A model generated the notes under the pieces. It searched no databases. It had not been told where the DNA came from and saw only the letters and a program-made list of their open reading frames with translations. A program made the position numbers and the translations under genes. Positions 7,761-14,598 of a stretch of 38,606 nucleotides of DNA are shown one piece after another (the first letter of the stretch is position 1; every line of letters starts with the position of its first letter). Origin of the DNA: Actinophytocola sp. (GTDB lineage Bacteria; Actinomycetota; Actinomycetes; Mycobacteriales; Pseudonocardiaceae); NCBI GenBank assembly GCA_009377385.1, contig WHUD01000002.1:49602-88207 (forward strand), in the 5' to 3' direction.

Positions 7761-9059
7761 TTAGTCGTCTGTGATCTTGTCGCCCTCTTCGAAGCGCAAT
7801 GTCCGTTGCTGCCGTTCCGACGAGCCGTCGTTGTACACGACCTTGACGGTGTTGATGGTGACCCGATTGCGCTGATCGATGTAGATGCGCTCGATCTCGA
7901 AGTAGGCGATGTGAGAGTAACGGGCCGCGATCGAGTCGACGCCCTCTTCGCGGAGGTCGCCCCCGGTCTGCTCGTACGCCTTCTCCGGGTTCTCCGTGAT
8001 CTCGTTCAGGAAGATCTCGGAGCGGTCGCCCATCGTCTCGGCGTCCGGCGGGAACCGGTAGAAGTAGTCGGAGCGCGTTTCCCTCGGCGCGGACGACGGC
8101 GGCGGCTTCTGCGGCTCCGCCGTCGTGGTCGGCGAAGACGGCGGCGGAGCCGCAGACGTCGTCACCGTCGGGCTGCCAGGCGCGCTCGTCGGAAGCGGGT
8201 CCTCGTCCATCTGCGCCCCTGCGGTCGTCGACGGGACGACGACAGCGCGGTCGGCGATGATGTTCTGCGACGGCTCCGGCGACTCGGTCGTCCGCTCCGT
8301 CGTCGCGCCGAGGCCCTGGTTGTGCAGCGGCGGGTTCTCGCCGCGCAGTCCGGTCCAGTTGTCGACGGCGACCTGCTGCTGTTGCGGCTGCTGCCCGACG
8401 AAGTACGACGCGGCAACAAGCAGCGCGACGACGACACCGCCGGAGGAGACGGTCGCGAACCAGGCGGCCTTGCGCCAGCTCCGAGGCGGCGTGACCGATG
8501 CGGGCACGCTCCCGAGGTCGAAGGTGCTCAGGCCGTCCTTCTGCTGGGGGAAGTAGACCTGTGGCTCGCTGCGGCGCGGTTCCGTCGGCGTCAGGGTGAC
8601 CTTCGTGCGCCGGATAGTCGTCTCGCCGCAAGTCGCCTCGGCGTCCGGGTCGACGAGCGGCTGGTCCTCTGCTGGCGGTTCAAGCGGTTCAAGGACCGGT
8701 TCGGCGCTGCTGGAGCCGTATGCGGCCTCCCAGGCGTCGGGTTCCTGCGCCAGCTCGTCGAGCGGCAGCACGCCGGACATCGTTGTCGTCGTCGCGGTCC
8801 GGGTCGCGGTGGCAGCCCGCGTTGCTGCTGCCGCTGGGCGCGCGTGCGCGCGCGTGCGCTGCCTGGGGTAGTGGGCGTACCTCGTCCCGCTGTCGGTCGT
8901 TGAAGCGATCAGTGGGGCGGTGTCCGCGGTTTCGATTGGGCCGCCGTGCCGTGCGTCGCCCGTGCGGGGCCGCACGGAGGGGGTCCAGGTGTTCGCGCCC
9001 GCGCCGCGACGATGCCGTCCGGGCCGATGGACGCCCGGGTCACTGGTCGCTTCGCTCAT
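7761..9059 (-). CDS. Single-pass membrane protein with Thr/Pro linker and C-terminal NTF2-like domain, function unknown
   Basis: A 432-residue protein with a long disordered cytoplasmic region (1-195; residues 72-94 are almost only Ala, Thr and Arg), one membrane helix (about 199-222), a Pro/Ser/Thr-rich external linker (225-330) and a C-terminal domain (about 335-432). The domain starts SDYFYRFPPDAETM and ends RQQRTLRFEEGDKITDD. Its outline, including a (D)(Y/F)(Y/H)-R-F start and closing beta strands with an LRxE/LRFE motif, parallels the C-terminal domain of the neighbouring 270-residue protein; I infer a common fold. The ATG at 9059 has GGGAAGG 11-12 bp upstream, which is long, and an internal start at MSGVLPLDEL (residue 94) is possible. 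I see no catalytic motif. Confidence 0.78.
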   Translation of the reverse strand: MSEATSDPGVHRPGRHRRGAGANTWTPSVRPRTGDARHGGPIETADTAPLIASTTDSGTRYAHYPRQRTRAHARPAAAATRAATATRTATTTTMSGVLPLDELAQEPDAWEAAYGSSSAEPVLEPLEPPAEDQPLVDPDAEATCGETTIRRTKVTLTPTEPRRSEPQVYFPQQKDGLSTFDLGSVPASVTPPRSWRKAAWFATVSSGGVVVALLVAASYFVGQQPQQQQVAVDNWTGLRGENPPLHNQGLGATTERTTESPEPSQNIIADRAVVVPSTTAGAQMDEDPLPTSAPGSPTVTTSAAPPPSSPTTTAEPQKPPPSSAPRETRSDYFYRFPPDAETMGDRSEIFLNEITENPEKAYEQTGGDLREEGVDSIAARYSHIAYFEIERIYIDQRNRVTINTVKVVYNDGSSERQQRTLRFEEGDKITDD

Positions 9060-9373
9060 GCCGGGGTGACCTTCCCGCGGCCACGACTTGACGGCGGAAG
9101 CTGCGACCTTCCGCCGAATGGAGCAGCGTCGGCTGCTGCGACTGCGGTAACCCGCGCATGCCGGTAGGCTCCCCCGGCGTAGGTTCGCAGTCGCGCCGGA
9201 GGGCGCTGCTTGTGAATCTTCACGTGCACCAGGGTAAGAGGCTCACAGTGAGATACCAGTACGGGTCCGAAAAAACCTGGTACTTCATCCGAACGCGCGC
9301 CACCGATCGGGTGAATATTGGTCAGTTCGTGGGTATTTTGTCTGGATGTCCTTGTGTGCCAACAAATCGCGTG
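9060..9373. other. Intergenic region, relatively AT-rich, no gene recognised
   Basis: A 314-bp gap upstream of the 432-residue membrane protein. The part around 9230-9370 is clearly richer in A/T than its surroundings, with runs such as CCGAAAAAACC and GGGTATTTTG. A short imperfect hairpin (TACCAG...CTGGTA, around 9254-9285) is present. On the minus strand a possible -10 (TACCCT) lies near 9231-9236. No open reading frame here has convincing codon usage. Confidence 0.4.
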
Positions 9374-9691
9374 TTAGCCGCCGGTGCGGTACCGCTCCTG
9401 GGTTGATCGAAGTGCCTTTGTCGCCATGGCGCCGCTGCCCGCCGCGATGAGGATGGCGAGGAAGTCGACCGGGACCGCATCGCTCGCGGTCAGCAACCAC
9501 GCGAGTAGCGCGCCAGCCGTCGTGCCGCCAGCCATCGGCCAGCGGCTGCGGACGTACGCCGCGATGGGAGTGCCACCGGCACGCTTGGTCGCCGCGCTGT
9601 TGAGCAGCGTGAGATAGGCCGCATTGCCCAGCGCCGCGAGCACCGACACGATCGCGACGATGACCGCGATGAGGTTGACGATCGTTCCCAT
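9374..9691 (-). CDS. Small integral membrane protein, unknown function
   Basis: A 105-residue hydrophobic protein with two clear membrane segments (about residues 3-28, IVNLIAVIVAIVSVLAALGNAAYL, and about 55-90, GTTAGALLAWLL...FLAILIAAG) around a short polar loop (NSAATKRAGGTP). The ATG at 9691 is preceded by a weak GGTG-type ribosome binding site. It lies just downstream (54 bp) of the chorismate mutase gene on the same strand and could be its distal operon partner. I do not recognise a family; it should be read as a hypothetical membrane protein. Confidence 0.65.
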   Translation of the reverse strand: MGTIVNLIAVIVAIVSVLAALGNAAYLTLLNSAATKRAGGTPIAAYVRSRWPMAGGTTAGALLAWLLTASDAVPVDFLAILIAAGSGAMATKALRSTQERYRTGG

Positions 9692-9745
9692 GACACCAGT
9701 GTGCCCGTTGTGCCTCGGTTGTGGCGTCAGGGAGAACCCTGAATC

Positions 9746-10036
9746 TCAGGACCGGCCGAGGCGTCCCCTGCCGAGGTTCAGCAGCGCCATCGCGAGCTGC
9801 CGCCCCTCGGGGCCGAGTTCGCGGTAGCGGGCGAGGACGTCCATCTCCCTGTTGTAGACGATGCGCGTGCCGCCTGCTGCGAGTCGCGCGGCGCCGATCA
9901 TCTTCGAGACGTCGATGCGGCGCTTGACCAGCCGCAGGATCTCGGTGTCGAGTTCGTCGATCTCTTTGCGGAGCTCGTTGATCTCGTCGGCGGACAGGGG
10001 GGTGTCCTGCGCGTCGTCACGTGCTTGCGTGTTCAT
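9746..10036 (-). CDS. Chorismate mutase, AroQ-delta type (monofunctional)
   Basis: A 96-residue helical enzyme that converts chorismate to prephenate, the committed step to Phe and Tyr. The AroQ pattern is visible: ELRKEIDELDTEILRLVKRR (R23 and R40 matching EcCM Arg11' and Arg28), then IGAARLA (R51 at the position of EcCM Lys39, as in actinobacterial enzymes) and NRE (R63-E64). Length and the C-terminal GRGRLGRS tail match the small intracellular mycobacterial enzyme (Rv0948c type). In that species the C-terminus docks onto DAHP synthase, which boosts the weak mutase; by analogy this protein probably needs that partner. The start is fixed by GGAGG 4 bp before the ATG. A leader peptide and hairpins upstream suggest control by attenuation. 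Gene order with uvrD next door matches M. tuberculosis. Confidence 0.94.
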   Translation of the reverse strand: MNTQARDDAQDTPLSADEINELRKEIDELDTEILRLVKRRIDVSKMIGAARLAAGGTRIVYNREMDVLARYRELGPEGRQLAMALLNLGRGRLGRS

Positions 10037-10088
10037 GTGTCCTCCGGGTGAGCCGGATTCGTGCCGGATCCCCTTTTTGAGCCGACGA

Positions 10089-10174
10089 AAGCCCCGGGGT
10101 CCGACGGACTCCGGGGCTTGGTGACTGCTTGGCTGTGCACTACGCGATCACGGGAGCCGGAGTCCGGGTCCCGT
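10089..10174 (-). promoter_or_regulatory. Predicted transcription attenuator: two hairpins with an alternative antiterminator pairing
   Basis: Minus-strand RNA can form hairpin 1 at 10174-10150 (ACGGGA / TCCCGT outer stem, CCGG / CCGG inner stem). It can also form hairpin 2 at 10119-10089, a 14-bp stem with one G-T pair, a 3-base loop and TTTCGT after it, which looks like the terminator. The segment CGGACTCCGG of hairpin 1 (10166-10157) is exactly complementary to CCGGAGTCCG in the left arm of hairpin 2 (10114-10105). The two folds therefore exclude each other. A ribosome stalled on the Phe-Phe-Tyr codons would cover the left arm of hairpin 1 and favour the antiterminator. Confidence 0.72.
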
Positions 10175-10199
10175 AGAAAAATCGCGTCGCGTGTCGCAC
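10140..10199 (-). CDS. Putative leader peptide with Phe-Phe-Tyr (attenuator of chorismate mutase)
   Basis: A 19-codon frame, GTG to TAG, reading (M)RHATRFFYGTRTPAPVIA. It contains the consecutive codons TTT TTC TAC for Phe, Phe and Tyr, the two end products of the pathway whose branch enzyme is encoded next. The Tyr codon abuts the first of two hairpins. There is no ribosome binding site, but CAGAAT (10206-10211, minus strand) lies 6 bp before the GTG, as expected for a leaderless start. A second 19-codon frame starting with ATG at 10207 overlaps it but lacks aromatic clustering. Function as a stalling leader is inference from codon content and RNA geometry. Confidence 0.72.
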   Translation of the reverse strand: MRHATRFFYGTRTPAPVIA

Positions 10200-10205
10200 G
10201 AGGTC

Positions 10206-10235
10206 ATTCTGACACAGTGCCAACGGAACCGTCGA
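10206..10235 (-). promoter_or_regulatory. Predicted promoter of the leader peptide / chorismate mutase transcript
   Basis: On the minus strand, TCGACG (10235-10230) and CAGAAT (10211-10206) are separated by 18 bp, a reasonable sigma-A-type pair. The GTG of the leader peptide begins 6 bp after the -10, so transcription would start at or next to the first codon. Confidence 0.45.
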
Positions 10236-10250
10236 GCAGGCTCTACTTCA

Positions 10251-10363
10251 AAGAGGGCTATTCACCTCGGTGTCTCTCATCGAGCATGACTCTCATCTGC
10301 GGCCCGTCGGCGCGACCCACCCTCCGGGCGGGCCTCGCCTACTGGCTTGTGAATAGCCCTCTT
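10251..10363. repeat. Palindrome-ended intergenic element, copy 1 (upstream of uvrD)
   Basis: A 113-bp element bounded by perfect 15-bp inverted repeats AAGAGGGCTATTCAC (10251-10265) and GTGAATAGCCCTCTT (10349-10363). It carries an internal core CGCGACCCACCCTCCGGGCG. The same ends and core occur in the opposite orientation at 34458-34563. It lies between the divergent chorismate mutase leader and uvrD, ending 40 bp before the uvrD start. Short length, terminal repeats and lack of coding potential fit a MITE-like or structured intergenic element. Confidence 0.8.
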
Positions 10364-10388
10364 GGGTCACGGTGTGGGTGCGCACGGG

Positions 10389-10394
10389 TAGCGT
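10389..10394 (+). promoter_or_regulatory. Predicted -10 box for uvrD (leaderless or near-leaderless start)
   Basis: TAGCGT lies 9 bp before the uvrD ATG, and there is no Shine-Dalgarno sequence. The same hexamer stands 7 bp before the start of the membrane-protein gene at 14599. The -35 region is weak. Confidence 0.45.
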
Positions 10395-10403
10395 TAACAG
10401 ACG

Positions 10404-12914
10404 ATGAGCACCCTGTTTGACGTCACCCCCGAGAACCCGTTCGACGGCCCTGCGCGGCTGCGACACAGCGAGCTGCTCGCCGACCTCAACCCGTCGCAGC
10501 GGGACGCGGTCACGCACGTCGGCGGCCAGTTGCTTGTCGTTGCCGGTGCAGGCTCCGGTAAGACGAGGGTGCTCACCCGCCGGATCGCGTACCTGCTCGC
10601 GGAGCGCAAGGTCCACCCCGGCCAGGTGATGGCCATCACCTTCACCAACAAGGCGGCAGCCGAGATGCGCGAGCGGGTCGTCGAGCTGGTAGGTCGCAGG
10701 GCGAACGCGATGTGGGTGTCGACGTTCCACGCCATGTGCGTGCGCATCCTGCGGCGCGAGGCGAAGGTGCTCGCCGACGTGCTCGCCGACTCCGGTTCGA
10801 GCAGCGTGACGTCGAACTTCTCGATCTACGACGCAGACGACACCAGGCGGTTGATCAACCTGGTCGCCCGCGACCTCGACGTCGACCCGAAGCGGTACCC
10901 GCCGCGCGGGCTCGCGGCGCAGATCTCGAACTGGAAGAACGAGCTGATGACACCCGCGGACGCGAAAGCGGCGGCCGCGAGCGACGCCGAACGCATGGCA
11001 GCCGAGGTCTACCCGGAGTACAAACGGCGGCTCGAGCAGGCCAACGCCTTCGACTTCGATGACCTGATCATGCGCACGGTCGAGCTGCTGCAGGCGTCGG
11101 CCGACGTCGCGGAGTACTACCGCCGCCGGTTCCGCCATGTGCTCGTCGACGAGTACCAGGACACAAACCACGCGCAGTACGTGCTGGTCAGGGAGCTGGC
11201 TGGCACCCAGAAGACCGATGCTGGCACGGAACCGGCCGAGCTGTGCGTCGTCGGTGACGCCGACCAGTCGATCTACGCCTTCCGTGGCGCGACCATCCGC
11301 AACATCGAGGAGTTCGAGCGCGACTATCCGCAGGCGCACACCATCCTGCTTGAGCAGAACTACCGCTCGACGCAGACAATCCTTTCCGCAGCGAACGCGG
11401 TGATCGCGCGCAACTCCGGCCGCAGGGACAAGCGGCTGTGGACCGACAGCGGCGATGGCGAGCGGATCGTCGGCTACGTCGCTGACAACGAGCACGACGA
11501 GGCCGCGTTCGTGGCAGGCGAGATCGACGCGCTTGTCGACGCTGGTGAGGCGAGCTACTCCGACGTCGCGGTGTTCTACCGCACCAACAATCAGTCCCGC
11601 GTGTTCGAGGAGATCTTCATCCGGCTCGGCCTGCCATACCGGGTGGTCGGGGGCGTGCGGTTCTACGAGCGCCGCGAGGTCCGCGACGCCCTCGCCTACC
11701 TGCGGGTGCTTGCCAACCCGCAGGACACCGTCAGCCTGCGCCGGATCCTCAACGTGCCCAAGCGCGGCATCGGCGACAGGGCGGAGGCAGGCGTCGCGTC
11801 GTACGCCGAGCGGGAGCGGATCTCGTTCGCCGATGCGCTGCGGGTGGCCGCGACGTCGGGGTCCGATCTCGGGCTCGCCGCGCGGTCGGCCAACGCGATC
11901 GCGCGGTTCGTCGACCTGATGGACGAGCTTGGCGAGCTTGTCGACGCCGATGAGCCCCCTGCGGACATCCTGGAGGCGGTGCTCGAGCGCACGGGCTACC
12001 GCGCGCAGCTCGACGAGTCGGACGACCCGCAGGACGCCACCCGGCTGGAGAACCTGACCGAGCTGGTGACCGTGGCGCGGGAGTTCGGAGAGATGCCTGA
12101 GGCGTTTCTGACCGAGGCCGACGCCGTCGCGGCGGCAGAGGACGCAGCGTCCTCAGCGGCAGCTGGCGGCGAAGAGCCGGAACAGGCGACTCTCGCGGCG
12201 TTCCTCGAGCGGGTCGCGCTCGTGGCTGACACGGACTCCATCCCTGACGCCGACGAGGACGGCTCTGCCGCTGATGACGACACGGACGACGACGATGCGG
12301 GCGTCGTCACCCTGATGACGGTGCACACCGCGAAGGGGCTGGAGTATCCGGTTGTGTTCGGCTCCGGCTGGGAGGAAGGCGTCTTCCCGCATCAGCGCAC
12401 CTTCGGCAATGAGGACGAGCTCGCTGAGGAGCGCAGACTCGCCTACGTCGCGATCACGCGGGCGCGGCAGCGGTTCTACGTCTCGCGTGCGCTCGTCCGC
12501 TCGGCGTGGGGGCAGCCGATGTACAACCCGGCGTCGCGGTTCCTGGACGAGATCCCCGCCGAGCTGGTCGACTGGCGGCGGGAGGAGCCGACGAACGGCG
12601 CTGCGTCCGGCGGGTTGCCGCGCGCGGCGACGACGTGGCGCCGTGGCGGCGGCTTCGGGGACGACTCCGCCCAGGCGCGGCTCGCCGCCGGTGGCATGCG
12701 CACCACGTCGTTCAGCGGCTGGAAGGACGACTGGAAGAAGACCGCCGCGCTAGAGCTGGCCGTCGGCGACCGGGTCAACCACGACAAGTACGGGCTCGGC
12801 ACGGTCGTCTCCACCGACGGCAGCGGCCCGCGCGCGACCGCGACGATCGACTTCGGTACGTCGGGCACGGTGAAGCTGATGCTGATGGGCAGCGTGCCGA
12901 TGGTGAAGCTCTGA
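10404..12914 (+). CDS. uvrD: ATP-dependent DNA helicase UvrD/PcrA (UvrD1)
   Basis: An 836-residue SF1A 3'-5' helicase acting in nucleotide excision repair and replication restart. Motifs in order: Q-motif LNPSQRDAV (28-36), Walker A AGAGSGKT (48-55), FTNKAAAEMRERV (Ia), the Walker B region VDEYQDTN, VVGDADQSIYAFRGA (III), LLEQNYRSTQTIL (IV), TVHTAKGLEYPVVF (V) and YVAITRARQRFYVSRA (VI). An acidic insertion rich in Asp/Glu/Ala lies before motif V. The last about 50 residues (VGDRVNHDKYGLGTVVS...) form the Tudor-like C-terminal domain known from PcrA/UvrD1 to contact RNA polymerase. The ATG lacks a ribosome binding site but has TAGCGT 9 bp upstream. Position next to chorismate mutase matches mycobacterial uvrD1 (Rv0949). 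No SOS box is present directly upstream of this gene. Confidence 0.96.
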   Translation: MSTLFDVTPENPFDGPARLRHSELLADLNPSQRDAVTHVGGQLLVVAGAGSGKTRVLTRRIAYLLAERKVHPGQVMAITFTNKAAAEMRERVVELVGRRANAMWVSTFHAMCVRILRREAKVLADVLADSGSSSVTSNFSIYDADDTRRLINLVARDLDVDPKRYPPRGLAAQISNWKNELMTPADAKAAAASDAERMAAEVYPEYKRRLEQANAFDFDDLIMRTVELLQASADVAEYYRRRFRHVLVDEYQDTNHAQYVLVRELAGTQKTDAGTEPAELCVVGDADQSIYAFRGATIRNIEEFERDYPQAHTILLEQNYRSTQTILSAANAVIARNSGRRDKRLWTDSGDGERIVGYVADNEHDEAAFVAGEIDALVDAGEASYSDVAVFYRTNNQSRVFEEIFIRLGLPYRVVGGVRFYERREVRDALAYLRVLANPQDTVSLRRILNVPKRGIGDRAEAGVASYAERERISFADALRVAATSGSDLGLAARSANAIARFVDLMDELGELVDADEPPADILEAVLERTGYRAQLDESDDPQDATRLENLTELVTVAREFGEMPEAFLTEADAVAAAEDAASSAAAGGEEPEQATLAAFLERVALVADTDSIPDADEDGSAADDDTDDDDAGVVTLMTVHTAKGLEYPVVFGSGWEEGVFPHQRTFGNEDELAEERRLAYVAITRARQRFYVSRALVRSAWGQPMYNPASRFLDEIPAELVDWRREEPTNGAASGGLPRAATTWRRGGGFGDDSAQARLAAGGMRTTSFSGWKDDWKKTAALELAVGDRVNHDKYGLGTVVSTDGSGPRATATIDFGTSGTVKLMLMGSVPMVKL

Positions 12915-12984
12915 GCGCTCCCTCCCGCGTGACACGCCGCGCCACCTTCCCACACCACCCCCACCCACCCTGCTACAAATGACG

Positions 12985-13000
12985 TCGAACACAGGTTCGA
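12985..13000 (+). promoter_or_regulatory. LexA-binding SOS box
   Basis: TCGAACACAGGTTCGA is a perfect match to the actinobacterial SOS consensus TCGAAC-N4-GTTCGA. It lies 13 bp upstream of the ATG at 13014, where LexA would block transcription of the small gene. The neighbouring uvrD ends 70 bp before it. Confidence 0.85.
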
Positions 13001-13013
13001 TAACGGGGGTGAC

Positions 13014-13259
13014 ATGGACGAGTGGTTCCGATTGCTCGCCGCCAGCGTCTGGCGGTATCTCGACGGAACGGTCAGCGGCGACCCTGGGAAGGCGCCGACG
13101 ATCGCGGACGCGCGCACGCTGAGCGCGGCATGGCGTGCGCTGCTACGCCTGCACGACGCGGACGGCGGCGAATGCGCGCGGTGCCAGCGCGGGCACGCCG
13201 GCTCCTGCACGGTATGGCAGGTCGCCATCGGGTACTTCGTGCGCAGACCGCCGCGCTAG
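13014..13259 (+). CDS. Small SOS-controlled protein with a zinc-knuckle-like CCHC motif, unknown family
   Basis: An 81-residue protein I do not recognise. Residues 1-50 are mostly helical in character (EWFRLLAASVWRYLDG, LSAAWRALLRLHDAD). Residues 54-65 carry C-x2-C-x3-H-x3-C (C54, C57, H61, C65), close to a zinc knuckle, followed by TVWQVAIGYFVRR. The ATG follows a purine-rich GGGGG stretch, and a perfect LexA box sits 13 bp upstream, so the gene is very likely induced by DNA damage as a single-gene unit. Its stop codon lies inside a 12-bp hairpin that can terminate transcription. By analogy with other small LexA-controlled genes it might be a checkpoint or repair accessory factor, but nothing in the sequence proves this. 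Confidence 0.75.
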   Translation: MDEWFRLLAASVWRYLDGTVSGDPGKAPTIADARTLSAAWRALLRLHDADGGECARCQRGHAGSCTVWQVAIGYFVRRPPR

Positions 13260-13275
13260 GTGTGCGGCGGTCTGC
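13243..13275. terminator. Bidirectional hairpin between convergent genes
   Basis: GCAGACCGCCGC (13243-13254) pairs perfectly with GCGGCGGTCTGC (13264-13275) around a 9-base loop. The stem covers the stop codon of the small SOS gene and lies just past the end of the convergent M23 peptidase gene. No T-run follows on either strand. Confidence 0.6.
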
Positions 13276-13295
13276 CGTGCGCGTCAGGCGTTCGC

Positions 13296-14180
13296 TCAGA
13301 GGTCGACGCCACGCTCGGCGAGCCAGCCGAGCGGGTCGACCTTGCTGCCGTCCTCCTCCGTCCACACCTCGAAGTGCAGGTGCGAGCCTGTCGAGTAGCC
13401 CCGGTTGCCGACCTCGGCGATCTCCTGGCCTGCCTCGACGTACTCGCCCTCTGAGACGTAGTAGCTGTTGATGTGGCCGTAGACGCTGACGCTGCCGTCG
13501 TCGTGCTGCACCCTGACCCAGAGGCCGAAGCCGCTCGCGGCGCCTGCTTCGAGCACGACGCCGTCCTCGACGGCGTGGACCGGAGTTCCGATGGGGGCTG
13601 CGATGTCGATGCCGTAGTGGCTGGTGCCCCAGCGGGCACCGAAGAGCGAGGTGAGTACGCCGTTGGCCGGTGCGACGGTGTCCGGCTGCATCGCCTCGAT
13701 GCGGGCCTGGCGCGCCTCGGCCTCACGCTGCTTGCGTGTCTCTGTCACCTGCTTGCTTTGGGTGATCTGGCGGACCTCGGCGTTCGCGTCGCTGGTTCCT
13801 GCGGCGGGAAGCACGGCGGGAGCGGCAACCTGGGTGTCGCCGCCGACGCCGGATGCGCCGTTGAGGCCGGAGGAGTTGGCGAGCGGGGTGACGTCGTTTC
13901 CTGAGGTCACACCCTGTAGGGCCTGGCCAGTGGTTGCGGCGGCGAAAGCGCCTGCTGCGACTGCTGCGACGACCATCCTGCCGCGGAGGGCGGAGGAGGG
14001 CGGGGGAAGTCGATGAGATCCCCGTACGCGGGTGACGGCGCCGTCAAGCGCCCTCTCCAGCATCGGGGAAGGTTCTTCGCCGCCGGGGGAGCGGTGTCGA
14101 GCCAAGTCGGGGCCTTCCGTTATTCGTGTGCCGGTCGAGGACCCGGGCGGGGGATCCCGGTGAGCGGCTCGGGGTGCCAC
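13296..14180 (-). CDS. M23 family metallopeptidase (peptidoglycan hydrolase), membrane-anchored
   Basis: A 294-residue LytM/lysostaphin-type endopeptidase. A cytoplasmic N-terminus of about 65 residues precedes one membrane helix or uncleaved signal (about 69-86), then an Ala/Ser-rich linker, a short charged helix (about 138-165, TETRKQREAEARQARIEA) and the M23 domain (about 170-285). Zinc ligands are visible: H188 and D192 in SHYGIDIAAP and H269 in GSHLHFEVW (H267-x-H269), with H236 in YGHINSY. The complete ligand set predicts an active enzyme cutting peptide cross-links outside the membrane. The GTG start at 14180 has GGAG 7 bp upstream. Position after uvrD matches Rv0950c of mycobacteria. 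Confidence 0.93.
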   Translation of the reverse strand: MAPRAAHRDPPPGSSTGTRITEGPDLARHRSPGGEEPSPMLERALDGAVTRVRGSHRLPPPSSALRGRMVVAAVAAGAFAAATTGQALQGVTSGNDVTPLANSSGLNGASGVGGDTQVAAPAVLPAAGTSDANAEVRQITQSKQVTETRKQREAEARQARIEAMQPDTVAPANGVLTSLFGARWGTSHYGIDIAAPIGTPVHAVEDGVVLEAGAASGFGLWVRVQHDDGSVSVYGHINSYYVSEGEYVEAGQEIAEVGNRGYSTGSHLHFEVWTEEDGSKVDPLGWLAERGVDL

Positions 14181-14585
14181 TCGATAGCTCCTGGCGGAAC
14201 CAGCCCTATTCGTGACCGGACTGTAATGGGGACCGCAGAACAGTAACGAACAGGTACCGGCAATGGCAAGATCCTCTTGGCGTGTCGGCCAAATGAGCGG
14301 GGCTTACTCCGCGTCTAGCTGGGACTATCACGCTGAGTAGACCCGAAACTACTCCGTTCGGTGTGGCGTAGGTAACAGTTCGGGGCCGGTTGTGACCGCA
14401 GCTACCCTCGATTAACCGTTCAAGGTCGGGCCGTGGCGCGGTAACGCACTTGACAACCCGGAAGGGGCCGAACGGGGCTCTCGTCGCGAGACTGTCGGCC
14501 AGCCCCGCGACAGTATCGCGTAGCAAGCGGCACCAGAGTGGGGTCGCGGCAGTGCGGCGTGTCGGGGCAGGGCGATGTGGCTTGC
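14181..14585. other. Intergenic region between divergent genes
   Basis: About 400 bp shared by the divergent M23 peptidase and polytopic membrane-protein genes. On the minus strand TACAGT (around 14221-14226) is a possible -10 for the peptidase. The recurring pieces GTTACCGCG, GTTACCTAC and GTTACTGTT (minus strand) may be regulator half-sites, but I cannot name a factor. I looked for a c-di-AMP (ydaO) riboswitch, often found before such peptidases, and did not see its core. Confidence 0.35.
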
Positions 14586-14591
14586 TAGCGT
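14586..14591 (+). promoter_or_regulatory. Predicted -10 box for a leaderless gene
   Basis: TAGCGT ends 7 bp before the ATG at 14599. That is the spacing expected when transcription begins at the A of the start codon, and no Shine-Dalgarno sequence is present. Confidence 0.5.
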
Positions 14592-14598
14592 CGCAGAG

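Noticed and set aside
9158-9406. 82-codon plus-strand reading frame
   Set aside because: Codon usage is atypical, there is no ribosome binding site, and its end overlaps the convergent membrane-protein gene.
10148-10207. Alternative 19-codon frame (ATG at 10207) overlapping the leader peptide
   Set aside because: It reads MTSCDTRRDFSTG..., has no cluster of regulatory codons and no ribosome binding site; the GTG frame with Phe-Phe-Tyr explains the hairpin geometry better.
14181-14598. Possible c-di-AMP (ydaO/yuaA) riboswitch before the M23 peptidase gene
   Set aside because: Such riboswitches often precede peptidoglycan hydrolase genes in actinobacteria, but the conserved core elements are not visible on the minus strand here.
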